DNA from: Oscillospiraceae bacterium
Lineage (GTDB): Bacteria > Bacillota > Clostridia > Oscillospirales > Acutalibacteraceae
DNA: 61,166 bases
NCBI GenBank assembly: GCA_902802375.1
Contig: CADCLS010000013.1
Span: forward strand, 1-61,166
Direction of reading: 5' to 3'
Below the pieces are notes generated by a model. That model saw only the letters and a list, made by a program, of their open reading frames with translations, had not been told where the DNA came from and ran no database searches. Shown here one piece after another: positions 60,737-61,166 of this stretch; the first letter of the stretch is position 1, and the number at the start of each line of letters is the position of its first letter. A program made the translations under genes and the position numbers.

Positions 60737-60927
60737 CCTTTCATCTAATCATCCTCTAATGGCTTTGACGGCGGTGTTTTTAATACCTGTGTCATATTAA
60801 AAAGCACAATAATTTCACCGATTTTTACATTATTCTATACACATTTATTATTATAATGATATTCCCGCAGAACTTTTAGAGGGTCCTACGGAATCGGTGC
60901 TTATTTCAACGATCTTCTTTGTTACCG

Positions 60928-60984
60928 GAACACAGGGGACGGTTCTATGTGTTCTTTCTCCTGTGTTCTTTGTCCCCTGTGTTC
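60928..60984. repeat. REP-like palindrome
   Basis: GAACACAGGGGAC (60928-60940) and its exact complement (60972-60984) flank a centre that includes GGTTCTATGTGTTC and another TGTGTTC copy. The GGGGAC-GGTTC wording is common in dispersed extragenic palindromes of Clostridia. No transposase is in the window. Confidence 0.6.
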
Positions 60985-61059
60985 GTGTAGAATATTGATA
61001 ACGGACTTGACTGAAACCACATTTTTACTGCAACTGAACAGCCGGTATTCAAAAGCAAA

Positions 61060-61084
61060 AGCGCCCTGCGGTTGGCAGGGCGCT
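61060..61084 (-). terminator. Terminator of the Hsp20 gene
   Basis: Perfect 10-bp stem AGCGCCCTGC / GCAGGGCGCT; on the minus strand it is followed by TTTTGCTTTTG. It begins 14 bp after the Hsp20 stop. Confidence 0.9.
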
Positions 61085-61097
61085 GGAGTAGTAATGA

Positions 61098-61166
61098 TTA
61101 GCCTTGGATCTGAATGGTCTTGCGTTCCGGAAGCGCTACCGGCTTCTCCTTCGGGAAGTCAAGCGT
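61098..61166 (-). CDS. Small heat shock protein Hsp20, C-terminal end only
   Basis: The minus-strand frame running in from the right edge gives TLDFPKEKPVALPERKTIQI then QG and a stop. The FPK...KTIQIQG ending, with its I-x-I motif, is that of Hsp20/alpha-crystallin chaperones. Only 22 residues are inside the window, so the call is by this tail alone. Confidence 0.65.
   Translation of the reverse strand, partial: TLDFPKEKPVALPERKTIQIQG

Overview
The window looks like the replication-origin region of a low-to-middle-GC, endospore-forming Clostridia genome, probably a gut Oscillospiraceae/Ruminococcaceae-type organism. The evidence is the dnaA-dnaN-S4 protein-recF-remB-gyrB-gyrA block, ParA/ParB with parS-like sites, sporulation genes (spoVAE, a spoVB-like flippase, spoVT, a gerA operon), a THF riboswitch before folT, and gram-positive features such as an xPQTG sorting signal. 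Lineage is inferred from gene content; no rRNA gene is inside the window to confirm it.

Layout. Positions 1-445: promoter and leader of an rRNA operon reading leftward out of the window, with 16S apparently starting at the edge. 476-11041: mostly minus-strand genes (DMT transporter, parB, parA, spoVAE, two bPH proteins, rarA, bioY, birA, an unknown membrane protein), plus a plus-strand flippase. 11.1-14.0 kb is a small accessory island: a decayed four-helix-bundle gene, AT-rich inverted repeats, a sortase-type surface protein, three ~96-bp tandem repeats, a 110-bp multi-hairpin element carrying copies of a tRNA segment, and tRNA-Pro. 14.2-24.3 kb is the conserved plus-strand replication block followed by a CPBP protease and tadA. 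Gene polarity diverges around 14 kb, as expected at an origin, but no consensus DnaA box is visible there.

From 24.4 to 34.2 kb: small envelope proteins, spoVT, a 54-bp tandem repeat, a DUF1292 gene, a 6S-like RNA, a small exporter, a CinA-like membrane protein, thiI-nifS (tRNA thiolation), and a YtrA-type GntR/ABC operon with its operator. 34.5-39.4 kb: gerA-gerC-gerB, then a phage-type amidase and holin. 39.4-47.0 kb: YfhO, YfbR, a ManA-like protein that lacks metal ligands, folC-folT under a THF riboswitch, a Nudix hydrolase and an M14 carboxypeptidase. 47.2-50.2 kb: amino-sugar genes glmM, a GlmU-like acyltransferase and nagB. 50.3-57.8 kb: glutaminase-less guaA, then metF, the MetH activation protein, metH and a copper ATPase fused to a CopZ domain. 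57.8-61.2 kb: an ABC exporter, a PAP2 protein, an XRE regulator and the end of an Hsp20 gene.

Functional links. One-carbon metabolism recurs (THF-regulated folT-folC, metF-metH). Sporulation and germination genes are scattered among housekeeping genes. The most unusual items are a pair of near-identical ~230-bp foldback MITEs (34298-34527 and 47204-47430), the second lying inside the glmM leader; the tRNA-adjacent multi-hairpin element; the gerA operon followed by amidase and holin; and the CopA-CopZ fusion that keeps an internal ribosome-binding site and start codon.
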